A DNA stretch of 64,000 bases from UBA940 sp045613745 (GCA_045613745.1 JAZLBP010000003.1:1-64000); one strand, 5' to 3'; shown: positions 1 through 10,257, counted from the stretch's first letter. Notes: a model not told the origin generated them from the sequence alone. Numbers and translations: made by a program.

Positions 1-22
1 GGTTCGAATCCTTCCTGGACAA
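1..22 (+). tRNA. 3' end of a tRNA (partial, isotype unknown)
   Basis: The window opens inside a tRNA. A T-loop (TTCGAAT, 3-9) is followed by the 3' half of the T-stem (10-14), seven acceptor-stem bases (15-21) and an A discriminator at 22. No CCA is encoded. The anticodon lies outside the window, so the isotype cannot be read. Confidence 0.7.
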
Positions 23-98
23 CTATGCGTGTGTAGATAATATGCTTGTTAAGTGAGTGTGTTATCTATTTTTGTTTATAACATAAAACTCTTGCAAA

Positions 99-350
99 AT
101 GGATGTAATAAAGCACGATGAGGCGCAGTGTCGCTTTGAGATTATTGTGGATGGATACACGGCTTATGTTAAGTATCGTATTGTCGACCATTCGTTGGAT
201 GTAGTGAGTACTGTAGTGCCCCGTGAGATAGGTGGCCGAGGTATAGCCGCACGTTTGGTTGAGGAGGCTTATCGTTATGCCGAGGCGAGTGGATACGGAT
301 GCAAGGCTACGTGTTCCTATGCCGTAGCATGGCTTCAACGTGCTAAGTAA
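99..350 (+). CDS. Small GNAT-type N-acetyltransferase (YjdJ/NATD1-like)
   Basis: This 83-residue protein looks like the minimal single-domain GNAT fold of the YjdJ/NATD1 family. An N-terminal beta-sheet segment leads to the acetyl-CoA-binding turn 'VPREIGGRGIAARLVE' (about residues 40-55), then a helix and the 'GYGCKATCSYAV' strand usual in these proteins. Family members are thought to acetylate small molecules or proteins, but the substrates are mostly unknown. It stands alone after a tRNA and is closed by the hairpin at 382-417. Family assignment is fairly secure; the substrate cannot be inferred. Confidence 0.75.
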   Translation: MDVIKHDEAQCRFEIIVDGYTAYVKYRIVDHSLDVVSTVVPREIGGRGIAARLVEEAYRYAEASGYGCKATCSYAVAWLQRAK

Positions 351-381
351 TCGTGTGAGTTGGAGGATATTAAAAAAATAC

Positions 382-417
382 AAAGCCGCAATGGAGTGTT
401 GCTCTCATTGCGGCTTT
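382..417. terminator. Bidirectional terminator between the GNAT gene and purL
   Basis: A perfect 12-bp stem (382-393 with 406-417) ends in TTTATTTAT on the plus strand. On the minus strand it is followed by T-rich sequence. It lies between convergent genes and can serve both. Confidence 0.75.
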
Positions 418-440
418 ATTTATAGGTATCCTATTGAGGA

Positions 441-3400
441 TTATTTCTTGTTCTCCTTGATCCAATTGCGAGCGTTCACAAATGCCTCAATCCAGGGAGT
501 TACCTCGTCGCTGAGACGACGCTCGGCGGGATAGTAAGCACATTGCCAGGGGAAGATGGCGCGCTCCAAGTGGGGCATCATAGCCAAGTGACGACCATCG
601 GCCGAGCAAACACCCGCAGTGTCGAATTGACTGCCGTTGGGGTTAGCGGGATAGCCGTGGTAGTTATATTTCAGAGCGATGTTGTATTTACTTTCCTCGT
701 AGGGGAACGAGAATTTGCCCTCGCCGTGAGCAATCCATACACCAAGGCTCGAACCACTCAACGAGCTGAGCATTACAGAGTTGCTAGGCTCAACGCTTAC
801 ACCTACGAAGCCCGACTCAAATTTGTGGCTGTCGTTGTGGAGCATTTTGGGTTTGAGAGCATCAGCAGGAGTAATCAGACCAAGCTCAATCATCAGCTGA
901 CAACCATTACATACACCCAGCGACAGAGTATCGGGACGTGCGTAGAAGTTATCTAGTGCGGCCTTGGCCTTCTCATTGAATAGGAACGAACCAGCCCAAC
1001 CTTTGGCCGAGCCAAGTACGTCCGAGTTCGAGAAACCACCCACGAACACAATCATATTTACATCTTCCAGAGTCTCGCGGCCAGCGATAAGGTCGGTCAT
1101 CTGAACATCCTTAACATCCATTCCTGCGAGGTACATACACCAAGCCATCTCGCGGTCACCGTTCACACCCTTCTCGCGGATGATTGCGGCTTTAACACCA
1201 CTTGCAGTGCGACGTTTGGGGTCGATACCCGAGCCTGCGTAGCTACCAGTAAAGCCCTCGGGGAATTTGTAGTTCAGGGGTTGCGACTTGTAGTTTGCAT
1301 AACGCTCGGCAGCCTTCTCGGTTCCGCTTTGACGGCGGTCGAGCAGGTACGAGGTCTTGAACCACTCGTCACGCAGAGCGTCAACCAACAGCTCGAACTC
1401 AACGCCCGAAGCCGCAACATTGAACTTGCGATCCAAAGTCACTTGACCGATCACTTGTGCGTCAACGCCCATAGCAGCGAGCTCTTGTTTGATGCTCTCG
1501 CCACAAGTTACTTGCAGTACCAACGAGGGACGCTCGCTGAACAGCAACTTAACGATATCGCTCTCGCCCAAGCAGTCGAGCGACAGATTCATACCGGTTT
1601 TGTTATTGGTATAGCACATCTCCAACAGAGCGGTTACCAAACCACCAGCCGAGATATCGTGACCTGCCATAACTTTACCCTCGGCAACGAGTTTTTGAAC
1701 AGCCTCAAATGCGATTGCAAAGTATTTAGCATCATCGATGGTGGGAGTGTCGGCACCCACAGCGCCAGTCATTTGAGCGAAGCTGCTACCACCCAGCGAG
1801 AACGCGCTGCGGCTCATATCCACATACACGATGTCGCTTGCTTGTTGTTTCAGCGCGGCCTTAACGCATTTCTTGACATCCGAAACCTCGCCAGCAGCGG
1901 TGATGATAACGGTACCGGGAGCAATCACGCTCTCGCCGTTTTTGTATTTTTGGGTCATCGACAGCGAGTCCTTACCTGTGGGGATGTTGATACCCAGTTC
2001 GAGAGCAAACTTCTCGGCACCGGCAACAGCTTTGTACAGACGTGCGTCCTCGCCTTCGTTCTTACAAGGCCACATCCAGTTTGCGCTGAGCGACACACCT
2101 TTCAGGCCGTGCTCCATAGGAGCCAACACGATGTTGGTCAGCGACTCAGCAATACTCAGCACCGAACCTTGGTCGGGCGAAATCATTGCCGACACGGGTG
2201 CGTGACCAATCGAAGTTGCGATACCCTTCTCGCCTTGGTAGTCGAGAGCAACGGCTGCGTAGTCGTTGATAGGAACTTGGATTTCACCAGCGGTTTGTTG
2301 GATAGCAATCTTACCTGTAACCGAACGGTCAACCTTGTTGGTCAGCCAATCCTTACAAGCAACACTCTCCATACGCATAATGTCGTTTACATACTCAACC
2401 ACTTGGCCTTTGTTGTACTCGACGTCTGCATACGAAGTTTCAACGGTTTTGTCCTCGATGATGGTTTGAGGAGTTTTACCAAACATATCCTCCAATTGCA
2501 GGTCGATAGGTTTTTGACCATCGGCTTGTTTGAAGGTAAACTGCATATCGCCTGTGGTCTCGCCCACTACATACATAGGAGCGCGCTCACGCTCGGCGAT
2601 ACGGCGGATATAGTCAACGTATTTCTCTTTGACAACCAGACCCATACGCTCTTGCGACTCATTACCGATAATCTCGCGTGCCGACAGGGTTTTATCACCA
2701 ATGGGGAGTTTATCCATCTCGATGGTACCACCGGTTGCCTCAACCAGCTCGCTCAAACAGTTCAAGTGACCGCCAGCACCGTGGTCGTGAATCGAAATGA
2801 TGGGATTCTCCTCTGCCTCGCTCACCGCACGGATAGCGTTGTAAACACGTTTTTGCATCTCGGGGTTCGAACGTTGAACAGCATTCAGTTCAATCTCGCC
2901 AGCGTACTCACCGGTTGCAACACTCGACACAGCGCCACCACCCATACCGATGCGATAGTTGTCACCACCGAGCAACACGATTTTGTCGCCTGCCTCGGGC
3001 TCCTCTTTGAGGCTATCCTCTTTGCGGCCGTAGCCAACGCCACCTGCCATCATAATAACCTTGTCGTAGCCGTAGGTCTTCTCATTCTCCTTGTGCTCGA
3101 AGGTCAGCAGCGAACCGCAAATCAGGGGTTGACCGAATTTGTTACCGAAGTCACTTGCACCGTTCGAAGCCTTGATAAGGATATCCTCGGGAGTTTGGTA
3201 CAGCCACTCACGCTCATCCACACGGTTCTCCCAACCTCTCTCATCGTCGATACGGGGATACGAAGTCATATAAATAGCAGTACCTGCGATGGGGAATGCA
3301 CCCTTACCACCTGCGATGCGGTCACGAATCTCGCCACCAGTACCGGTAGCAGCGCCATTGAAAGGCTCTACGGTTGTAGGGAAGTTGTGAGTCTCGGCCT

Positions 3401-4127
3401 TAATCGAAATAACACTCTCGAAATCCTTAACGTCAAACCAATCGGGTTTATCACCGCTCTTGGGAGCAAATTGCTCGACAGTCGAACCTTGCAAGAATGC
3501 GCAGTTATCCTTATAAGCCGAGGTAACGTAGTTGGGGTTTTGTTTGGTGGTATTTTTAATCATACCAAACAACGAGTTCTCTTTCTCCTGGCCATCGATA
3601 ATAAACTTACCGCCGAAGATTTTGTGACGGCAGTGCTCCGAGTTCACTTGCGAGAAACCGAACACCTCGCTATCGGTAAGACCACGACCCAACTTGGCAG
3701 CAACGCTCTTCAAGTAGTCAATCTCGGTGGGGCTGAGTGCCAGACCCTCCTGACGGTTATATGCCTCCAAGTCATCGATAAACACGATAGGCTCGGGTTT
3801 GATGTCTATCTTAAACAAATCATTATCCAGCACCGAGTAGTGGCGATTCAACATAGGGTCAAATTTGGCACCCTCGGTTTCGGGGATATACTCCTCGATA
3901 CGGCTAACGCCCTCGATACCCATATTTTGGGTAATCTCAACAGCATTAGTGCTCCAAGGGGTAATCATCTCCTTACGAGGACCTATGAATTTACCCTCCA
4001 TACGGTCGCCCTCAACGCGTTTAGCGCCGTCAAGCAACCATTCGAGTTTGACGTTGTCCTCACTCGTAAGTTGATGGTTACATTCAACAGCGTAAATCAC
4101 TGTTTGTTTGTCAAATAAGAATATCAT
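441..4127 (-). CDS. purL: Phosphoribosylformylglycinamidine synthase, single-chain PurL
   Basis: Catalyses the ATP- and glutamine-dependent conversion of FGAR to FGAM, the fourth step of purine synthesis, in the cytosol. At 1228 residues it is the large form carrying the PurS-like N-terminal, linker, two AIRS-like synthase and glutaminase domains in one chain. Visible signatures are 'SEHCRHKIFGG', 'ETHNFPTTVEPFNGAATGTGG' (shown only in part here), the glutaminase nucleophile elbow GVCNG (Cys about 1073), the catalytic region 'IAHGEGKFSF' and the C-terminal 'HLERAIFPWQ'. It starts 4 nt after aroK and is the last gene of the parE-parC-aroK-purL run. No truncation is seen. Confidence 0.97.
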   Translation of the reverse strand: MIFLFDKQTVIYAVECNHQLTSEDNVKLEWLLDGAKRVEGDRMEGKFIGPRKEMITPWSTNAVEITQNMGIEGVSRIEEYIPETEGAKFDPMLNRHYSVLDNDLFKIDIKPEPIVFIDDLEAYNRQEGLALSPTEIDYLKSVAAKLGRGLTDSEVFGFSQVNSEHCRHKIFGGKFIIDGQEKENSLFGMIKNTTKQNPNYVTSAYKDNCAFLQGSTVEQFAPKSGDKPDWFDVKDFESVISIKAETHNFPTTVEPFNGAATGTGGEIRDRIAGGKGAFPIAGTAIYMTSYPRIDDERGWENRVDEREWLYQTPEDILIKASNGASDFGNKFGQPLICGSLLTFEHKENEKTYGYDKVIMMAGGVGYGRKEDSLKEEPEAGDKIVLLGGDNYRIGMGGGAVSSVATGEYAGEIELNAVQRSNPEMQKRVYNAIRAVSEAEENPIISIHDHGAGGHLNCLSELVEATGGTIEMDKLPIGDKTLSAREIIGNESQERMGLVVKEKYVDYIRRIAERERAPMYVVGETTGDMQFTFKQADGQKPIDLQLEDMFGKTPQTIIEDKTVETSYADVEYNKGQVVEYVNDIMRMESVACKDWLTNKVDRSVTGKIAIQQTAGEIQVPINDYAAVALDYQGEKGIATSIGHAPVSAMISPDQGSVLSIAESLTNIVLAPMEHGLKGVSLSANWMWPCKNEGEDARLYKAVAGAEKFALELGINIPTGKDSLSMTQKYKNGESVIAPGTVIITAAGEVSDVKKCVKAALKQQASDIVYVDMSRSAFSLGGSSFAQMTGAVGADTPTIDDAKYFAIAFEAVQKLVAEGKVMAGHDISAGGLVTALLEMCYTNNKTGMNLSLDCLGESDIVKLLFSERPSLVLQVTCGESIKQELAAMGVDAQVIGQVTLDRKFNVAASGVEFELLVDALRDEWFKTSYLLDRRQSGTEKAAERYANYKSQPLNYKFPEGFTGSYAGSGIDPKRRTASGVKAAIIREKGVNGDREMAWCMYLAGMDVKDVQMTDLIAGRETLEDVNMIVFVGGFSNSDVLGSAKGWAGSFLFNEKAKAALDNFYARPDTLSLGVCNGCQLMIELGLITPADALKPKMLHNDSHKFESGFVGVSVEPSNSVMLSSLSGSSLGVWIAHGEGKFSFPYEESKYNIALKYNYHGYPANPNGSQFDTAGVCSADGRHLAMMPHLERAIFPWQCAYYPAERRLSDEVTPWIEAFVNARNWIKENKK

Positions 4128-4131
4128 AGTA

Positions 4132-4668
4132 TTACTTGTTAGATTTTTCGTATCCGCTTATGTGGCTTTTAATTTGTTCGATAATCTGCTCGTCACCCAA
4201 CGGGGTACACTCCACAACCAACGATGCTTGCGAGTAGAAGGGCTCGCGCTCAGGCAGGTTGCGATTGATGTATTCAAGCAGTTGTTCGTCGTTCATACCT
4301 CTGATGGCGGGTCGTTTCCAACGTCCGTGCTCACTGATGCGGCCGACGATATTCTCGGGTTTGCGCTTCAAATAGATTGTAGGGCCTATGCTTCTCATAA
4401 CCTCGATATTATTACCCTTGCAGGCCATACCACCTCCTGTCGAAACCACCAGGTTGTCTTTGCAATCGGCCAACCACTCCAACACCATTCTCTCGCGACT
4501 GCGAAACCAAGCCTCGCCTTTGGTGGCGAAAATATCAGCAACGGTCATACCTGCTGCCTGCTCTATGACTTGATCGCTATCCATCAGTCGATAGCCAAGT
4601 GCGGGGGCGAGTTTGCGACCGAGTTTACTCTTGCCACAACCCATATATCCGATTAAGAACACAACCAT
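4132..4668 (-). CDS. aroK: Shikimate kinase
   Basis: Phosphorylates shikimate at the 3-hydroxyl in the chorismate pathway. The 178-residue protein has the P-loop GYMGCGKS near the N-terminus, the shikimate-binding 'DSD' motif (about 31-33), the 'FRSRE' arginine segment (about 55-59) and the 'STGGG' substrate loop (about 76-80). The lid region follows with 'RPAIRG'. It lies 18 nt downstream of parC and 4 nt upstream of purL, suggesting cotranscription of unrelated housekeeping functions. Confidence 0.95.
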   Translation of the reverse strand: MVVFLIGYMGCGKSKLGRKLAPALGYRLMDSDQVIEQAAGMTVADIFATKGEAWFRSRERMVLEWLADCKDNLVVSTGGGMACKGNNIEVMRSIGPTIYLKRKPENIVGRISEHGRWKRPAIRGMNDEQLLEYINRNLPEREPFYSQASLVVECTPLGDEQIIEQIKSHISGYEKSNK

Positions 4669-4686
4669 AGCGCGCTCTACCCTACT

Positions 4687-7443
4687 CTAAAACAAATTAA
4701 GTTGCTCTGCGTGAGGGTTCAGGCTATCGTCACCATCGTCATCTCCCTCGCTTACGATTTCAACCACCGAATCACCCTCAACGCGAATGGTGGTCATAGG
4801 TTCATCGCCTTGTACATCATCCCCTTCGATCTCTTCTTCAGCAGATTGCGGAGTCTCGGGCTCGGGCTTAACACCCACCAAGAACTCGACAGAAGCAACC
4901 TCAAAGGTTGTAAGGCGTTTACCTTTGGCGCGATGGCTCTTAACACCTACAAACTCCTCGGGGTCGATCATCTCCTCGGGACGTGTAGCATTTGCGCCAC
5001 CGAATGTCACCTTAATAACACTACGCGAATCGCACACCACAAGCTTCAGCACGCTATCATCCTCAACGAACTGTTGCATCTTCTCGTTCACCTCGGGTTG
5101 GAAGCGTTTCAGGTAGTAGTATTTTTGCGAGTTGTCGTAGTAAACCGCATCAACCACAATGCTCGAATCGTGTTTCATCACAATCAGAGTGTCCTCGGGG
5201 AAGTGGTGACCCAAATCGAAGTCAGTCACATAGTATTTGCCCGATGTAATGACAAGCAGTTTGTCGCCACCCTTGAACTCACCAAGAGGACGTCCGTGAC
5301 CTTCGTTGTTGAGTCGGCGGATCTCGTCATCATACCAGATATGCTCGCCACTGAGAGTACTTGTACCCTTCTGTTTGAGCACAATCTTGCTTATGCCGTA
5401 ACGCGAGAATAGGTTACCCTGACTTTGGCGTCCCTTGATAGCAATGCTTGCGAAGTCCAGCTCGGTGATAACCTTTTTCAGACGGGGACGGGGGCGGAAG
5501 TAAACCTTCAACACCTCGGCCTCGCCGTTGTGGTTAACACTCATATAGAGGATTTCGCTACCCGCAGTACCTTTGGTCAAGTTGTACACCTTGTCGCGGG
5601 TAATGCTGGTGATAGCGCAACGTTTCATCATAATGGGGCCGTTCTTGCCGTCACGATACAATATATTATATATAGTACGTTCGTCACCACGTTTAAACAC
5701 ACCGATATAGTGAATATTCTTGGCGAAGAAATCCTTCTCGGCAACCTTGCGGATGGTGTACTCACCATTCTTGCAGATTACGATAATATCGTCGATATCC
5801 GAGCAATCGCAAACCAGCTCGGCATCCTTCATACCCTTACCGATACCAAAGAAGCCCTCGGCGCGGTCAACATACAGTTTGGCATTATTGACTGCCACCT
5901 TCACCGCGTCAATCGAATCGAACGAACGAATTTCGGTGCGACGGTCGCGACCCTTGCCATACTTCTCCTTGATGTGGGTATAGTAGTCGATGGTGTAATC
6001 CACAATGTGCTCGATATTGTAGCGCACTTGTTTCTCCTCGGCTTCGATAGCGCGGATTTGCTCGTCAGCCTTGTCGGCATTGTAGCGAGAGATGCGAATG
6101 AAAGGCAACTCTGTCAGGCGAATAATATCCTGCTCCGAAACGGGACGGCGCAACAACTTTTTGAAAGGTTCCAAACCCTCGTCCACAGCCGAATAGGCCG
6201 ACTCCTTGGTCTTGCAACCCTCGATACATTGGTATATCTTGTTTTGAATAAAGATACGCTCCAAACTTGTCATATGCCAAGCATCGGCAAGTTCATCCAA
6301 GCGAATCTCCAACTCGCGTTTGAGCAGACCTTTGGTGTGGTCGGCACTATAACGCAAGATTTGGCTCACGCCCATAAAGTGGGGTTTCTCTTGGTAAACC
6401 ACGCACGAGTTGGGCGAAATCGAGGTTTCGCAATCGGTGAAGGCATACAGAGCGTCGATGGTCTTGTCGCTCGACTCGTCATTGCTTACATGGACAATAA
6501 TCTCGACATTAGCCGCCGTATTATCATCCACCTTCTTGATTTTGATTTTGCCTTTCTCGTTGGCTTTGAGAATCGACTCCTTGATACCCTCGGTGGTTGT
6601 ACCATAAGGAATTTCAGTAATAGCAAGTGTACGTTTGTCGATTTTCGAAATTTTGGCACGCACCTTCACTGCGCCACCACGCAAGCCGTCGTTATATTTC
6701 GACACGTCGATATAGCCACCAGTGGGGAAGTCGGGATAGAGCTCGAAATCCTCGCCACGCAGGTGTGCGATACACGCATCCAGCAGTTCGTTGAAGTTGT
6801 GAGGCAGAATCTTCGAGGCCAAACCTACCGCAATACCCTCGGCACCTTGCGCCAGCACCAGCGGAAATTTCACGGGCAGAGTCACAGGCTCCTCGTTTCG
6901 GCCATCATACGACATCATCCACGCAGTGGTCTTGGGATTGAACACAACCTCCAAAGCGAATTTCGACAAGCGCGCCTCGATATAACGAGGAGCAGCGGCA
7001 TCGTCACCTGTAAGGATGTTACCCCAGTTACCCTGACACTCAATAAGCAGGTCCTTCTGTCCCAACTGCACAAGCGCGTCGCCAATCGAAGCATCGCCGT
7101 GGGGGTGGAACTGCATAGTGTGACCCACGATGTTTGCCACCTTATTGAAACGTCCGTCATCTAGTCGGCGCATCGAGTGCATAATGCGTCGTTGCACAGG
7201 TTTGAAACCATCCTCCAAGTGGGGAACGGCACGCTCCAAGATAACATACGATGCGTAGTCAATCCACCAATTCTTGAACTGACCCGCAAGTTGAGTCACC
7301 TTACCGCCATCGTGAGTAAAGCGGTCGTATTTCGAAGGTTTACGCTCCGAGGCCTGCTCCGCTGCGGGCGCACTCTCCACAGTGCCCTCGGTTGCAGGTG
7401 TTTGCTCGGTCATCTCCTCAATATTTTGTATCTCTTTGTCCAT
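4687..7443 (-). CDS. parC: DNA topoisomerase IV subunit A
   Basis: The DNA-cleaving subunit of topoisomerase IV, which decatenates daughter chromosomes together with ParE. The type IIA core contains 'FHPHGDASIGDALVQL' and the active-site tyrosine in 'APRYIEARL' (Tyr154). The C-terminal half lacks the full GyrA-box blade set and ends in a strongly acidic tail (DGDDD region), as in Bacteroidetes ParC. A short acidic and Ala/Pro-rich extension precedes the fold. The gene starts 9 nt after parE. Assignment to ParC rather than GyrA rests on the length (918 aa), the missing GyrA box and the parE neighbour. Confidence 0.93.
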   Translation of the reverse strand: MDKEIQNIEEMTEQTPATEGTVESAPAAEQASERKPSKYDRFTHDGGKVTQLAGQFKNWWIDYASYVILERAVPHLEDGFKPVQRRIMHSMRRLDDGRFNKVANIVGHTMQFHPHGDASIGDALVQLGQKDLLIECQGNWGNILTGDDAAAPRYIEARLSKFALEVVFNPKTTAWMMSYDGRNEEPVTLPVKFPLVLAQGAEGIAVGLASKILPHNFNELLDACIAHLRGEDFELYPDFPTGGYIDVSKYNDGLRGGAVKVRAKISKIDKRTLAITEIPYGTTTEGIKESILKANEKGKIKIKKVDDNTAANVEIIVHVSNDESSDKTIDALYAFTDCETSISPNSCVVYQEKPHFMGVSQILRYSADHTKGLLKRELEIRLDELADAWHMTSLERIFIQNKIYQCIEGCKTKESAYSAVDEGLEPFKKLLRRPVSEQDIIRLTELPFIRISRYNADKADEQIRAIEAEEKQVRYNIEHIVDYTIDYYTHIKEKYGKGRDRRTEIRSFDSIDAVKVAVNNAKLYVDRAEGFFGIGKGMKDAELVCDCSDIDDIIVICKNGEYTIRKVAEKDFFAKNIHYIGVFKRGDERTIYNILYRDGKNGPIMMKRCAITSITRDKVYNLTKGTAGSEILYMSVNHNGEAEVLKVYFRPRPRLKKVITELDFASIAIKGRQSQGNLFSRYGISKIVLKQKGTSTLSGEHIWYDDEIRRLNNEGHGRPLGEFKGGDKLLVITSGKYYVTDFDLGHHFPEDTLIVMKHDSSIVVDAVYYDNSQKYYYLKRFQPEVNEKMQQFVEDDSVLKLVVCDSRSVIKVTFGGANATRPEEMIDPEEFVGVKSHRAKGKRLTTFEVASVEFLVGVKPEPETPQSAEEEIEGDDVQGDEPMTTIRVEGDSVVEIVSEGDDDGDDSLNPHAEQLNLF

Positions 7444-7452
7444 AAATCAGCC

Positions 7453-9315
7453 TTAAATCAAGTCTTCAACATAGTCGTTCTCCACACGCAGATTGTCGAT
7501 AATGAAATCGCGGCGGTCGGGAGTATTGGTACCCATATAGAACTCCAACATCTCGTGGATAGTATCTTCCTTCGACAGGCGCACCTTATCCAAGCGGATG
7601 TTATCGCCAATAAATCCTCGGAACTCATCGGGCGAAATCTCACCCAAACCTTTGAATCGGGTGATTTCGGGATTCTTGCCCAACTTGGCAATAGCCTTTT
7701 GGCGCTCCTCCTCGCTGTAACAATAGATTGTCTCCTTCTTGTTGCGCACACGGAAAAGCGGAGTTTGCAACACATACAAGTGACCCTTGCGAATCACATC
7801 GGGGAAGAACTGCAAGAAGAAGGTCAACATCAGCAGACGGATGTGCATACCGTCCACATCGGCATCGGTTGCAATCACAATCTTGTTGTAGCGCAGGTTC
7901 TCGATATCCTCCTCGATGTTGAGAGCCGCCTGCAACAGATTGAACTCCTCGTTGTCGTACACAACCTTTTTGCTGTGGCCGAAACTATTGAATGGCTTAC
8001 CACGCAACGAGAACACCGCCTGAGTCAGCACATCGCGGCTCTTGGTAATCGAGCCACTCGCCGAGTTACCCTCGGTGATAAACAACATTGTCTTTTGAGC
8101 CAAGTCGCTCTTATCATTGCGGTGAATTTTACAATCACGCAGTTTCTTGTTATTCAGGCTCACCTTCTTTGCAATCTCGCGCGCCTTTTTCTGTACGCCC
8201 GAAATAGCCTTACGCTCCTTCTCATTCTCGGCAATCTTGCGACCCAGAATCTCGGCAGTCGTGGGATTCTTGTGCAGATAGTTGTCGAGGTGCTCGGCCA
8301 TAAAATCCACGATGTAGTTACGCAGCGACACACCCGGCTCTATCTCCTTGCTACCAAGTTTGATTTTGGTTTGCGACTCAAACACGGGGTCGGTAACCTT
8401 GACAGCCACAGCCGCGATGATTGAGGTGCGGATATCCGATGCGTCGTAGTCCTTGCGATAGAACTCCTTGATGGTTTTAGTCAGCGCCTCGCGGAAAGCC
8501 GCTTGGTGAGTACCACCTTGAGGAGTATATTGTCCGTTCACAAACGAGAAGTAGGTCTCGCCATAGCTTGTGCCGTGAGTCAACACAACCTCGATATCCT
8601 TACCCGAAAGGTGGATGGGAGTGTACAGAGGCTCCTCGCCCATACTCTCGTTCACCAAGTCGAGCAGACCATTCTTCGACACATACGACACGCCGTTGAA
8701 CTTGATAGTCAAACCCGCATTGAGGTAAGTATAGTTTTTGATGAGTTGTTCAACGAAGTCCAGATTGTAGTAGTACTCGCCAAACACCTCTTTATCGACC
8801 TTGTAGCTAATGCGTGTGCCGTTCTTTTCGCCGACACCGCTCTCCCATTGGTCGCTTTGTTCGATACCCTGAGCAAACGACACAGTGTGTGCCTCGCCAT
8901 CGCGCACCGAACGCGCCGAGAACTCGCTCGACAGCATATTCACCGCTTTGACACCCACACCATTCAAACCAACGGTTTTCTTGAACGCCGAGCCTTCGCC
9001 ATACTTTGCACCCGTATTCATCTCGCTCACGGCCTTCGCCAGCGCATTAAGCGGAATACCACGTCCATAGTCGCGCACCGTAACCACATCCTCCTCGATG
9101 GTGATTTCGATTTGTTTACCAAAGCCCATAACGAACTCGTCGATACAGTTATCCACCACCTCTTTGATGAGCACGTAGATACCGTCATCGGATTGCGAGC
9201 CGTCGCCAAGTTTGCCGATATACATACCGGGACGGCGACGAATATGCTCACGCGGGCTAAGCGTGATGATATCGTCGTCAGTGTAGTTGTTGATTTGAAT
9301 TTGTTGTTGACTCAT
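7453..9315 (-). CDS. parE: DNA topoisomerase IV subunit B
   Basis: The ATPase subunit of topoisomerase IV. The GHKL ATPase domain is recognisable from 'RRRPGMYIG' and 'EVVDNCIDEFVMGFG' (about 25-62). The transducer follows, then the TOPRIM segment 'LFITEGNSASGS' (about 415) and 'TDADVDGMHIRLLMLTFF' (about 490), ending with the GyrB/ParE C-terminal 'RFKGLGE'. At 620 residues it has the usual length for the family. The ATG at 9315 is followed directly by the conserved N-terminus. A -7-like element TAGCTTTA (minus, 9354-9361) lies upstream, but no clear -33 box is visible. Confidence 0.95.
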   Translation of the reverse strand: MSQQQIQINNYTDDDIITLSPREHIRRRPGMYIGKLGDGSQSDDGIYVLIKEVVDNCIDEFVMGFGKQIEITIEEDVVTVRDYGRGIPLNALAKAVSEMNTGAKYGEGSAFKKTVGLNGVGVKAVNMLSSEFSARSVRDGEAHTVSFAQGIEQSDQWESGVGEKNGTRISYKVDKEVFGEYYYNLDFVEQLIKNYTYLNAGLTIKFNGVSYVSKNGLLDLVNESMGEEPLYTPIHLSGKDIEVVLTHGTSYGETYFSFVNGQYTPQGGTHQAAFREALTKTIKEFYRKDYDASDIRTSIIAAVAVKVTDPVFESQTKIKLGSKEIEPGVSLRNYIVDFMAEHLDNYLHKNPTTAEILGRKIAENEKERKAISGVQKKAREIAKKVSLNNKKLRDCKIHRNDKSDLAQKTMLFITEGNSASGSITKSRDVLTQAVFSLRGKPFNSFGHSKKVVYDNEEFNLLQAALNIEEDIENLRYNKIVIATDADVDGMHIRLLMLTFFLQFFPDVIRKGHLYVLQTPLFRVRNKKETIYCYSEEERQKAIAKLGKNPEITRFKGLGEISPDEFRGFIGDNIRLDKVRLSKEDTIHEMLEFYMGTNTPDRRDFIIDNLRVENDYVEDLI

Positions 9316-9389
9316 ATTTTGTTATTTCTCTCTTTTTTTCGTCGTTTCGGCAGTAAAGCTACTCTCACCCACTGCCACTTTGCGTCAGC

Positions 9390-10130
9390 CTACTTGCGCG
9401 AGGCTTTGATTTGGTTGTCGAGTTCCTCTTTTGCAGCAATCATTCTGTCGCGAGTACTATCCATCAGCTCTTTGAGTTCGGTTGCAGCAACCTCTTCGGC
9501 CGAGATGGGGGCAAGCACCTTGATACCCAAATCGTGTTTCCAACGGAAGTAGAACGATTTACGGATAGTTTGGCGAGTACCACTCAACACAATGGGTAGA
9601 ATACCCACGCCCGCACTCTTTGCAAGGCTGAACGCACCGGTCTTGAAGTTTGCAATCTGGTCATCCTTGGAGCGAGTACCCTCGGGAAACATCGCCACAC
9701 ACACGCCACGGTCGAGCCACATCTTGCCTTTCTCCATCACCAACAGTGCGCCTTTCTTGGTACCGCGGTCAACGAGAATGTCGCCGTGCATAGCAATCAT
9801 CTGTCCGAAGAAGGGCATACGTTTCAGCTCCTTTTTGGCGACCCAGCGGAAGTTGAGTCCCACGAAATAGAGATACGGAACATCAATCATCGAGCAGTGG
9901 TTCACCACAATCACCCAAGGTTTAGTCTTGTCGATATTCTCAAAACCCAGGTGATGCTTGCGCCAACCCAAGGGCATACGGAAAAACGAAGTTGCAAAAG
10001 CTCGCGACACTTCGTGAATAATTTTGCGAGCAGGATCAAAAGGCACTGTCATAACCCACAAAATGGCTGTAACTACCACCATCAGAGCCACAAACACCAG
10101 CCAAAACAGGTCATAAAAAATTGAAATCAT
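9390..10130 (-). CDS. plsC: 1-acylglycerol-3-phosphate O-acyltransferase (PlsC-like)
   Basis: Transfers the second acyl chain to lysophosphatidic acid at the inner membrane. An N-terminal membrane anchor (about 5-27) precedes acyltransferase motif I 'NHCSMID' (H-x4-D), motif II around 'GTKKGALL' and motif III 'FPEGTRS'. I chose the ATG at 10130 (246 aa). The frame extends upstream to 10211, but the added residues are Lys/Asn-rich, and a -7-like box (TATTTTTG, minus, 10217-10224) lies just beyond, so a leader there is likely non-coding. It precedes parE by about 75 nt. Confidence 0.85.
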   Translation of the reverse strand: MISIFYDLFWLVFVALMVVVTAILWVMTVPFDPARKIIHEVSRAFATSFFRMPLGWRKHHLGFENIDKTKPWVIVVNHCSMIDVPYLYFVGLNFRWVAKKELKRMPFFGQMIAMHGDILVDRGTKKGALLVMEKGKMWLDRGVCVAMFPEGTRSKDDQIANFKTGAFSLAKSAGVGILPIVLSGTRQTIRKSFYFRWKHDLGIKVLAPISAEEVAATELKELMDSTRDRMIAAKEELDNQIKASRK

Positions 10131-10226
10131 AGCAGTTCTCTCTAAAAATTTTACAATTTTAGTTATTTTAAATGAATTCACACGCGCATAAGCACTATTT
10201 TTTATTAACATTTAATCAAAAATAAC

Positions 10227-10234
10227 TACCTTTG
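10227..10234 (+). promoter_or_regulatory. Candidate -7 box for fabD
   Basis: TACCTTTG matches TAnnTTTG, 24 nt before the fabD start. The -33 region is poor (TTTA at 10201-10204). A minus-strand -7-like box for plsC (10217-10224) abuts it, so the two divergent promoters appear back to back. Confidence 0.5.
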
Positions 10235-10257
10235 GCCCGTCAAACCATAAAATTTCA

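Noticed and set aside
1281..4118. Long open frame antisense to purL
   Set aside because: It mirrors the purL coding frame, has no recognisable domain, and is a by-product of codon bias.
5425..7164. Long frame antisense to parC
   Set aside because: Composition is Val/Leu/His-rich mirror coding without any known family.
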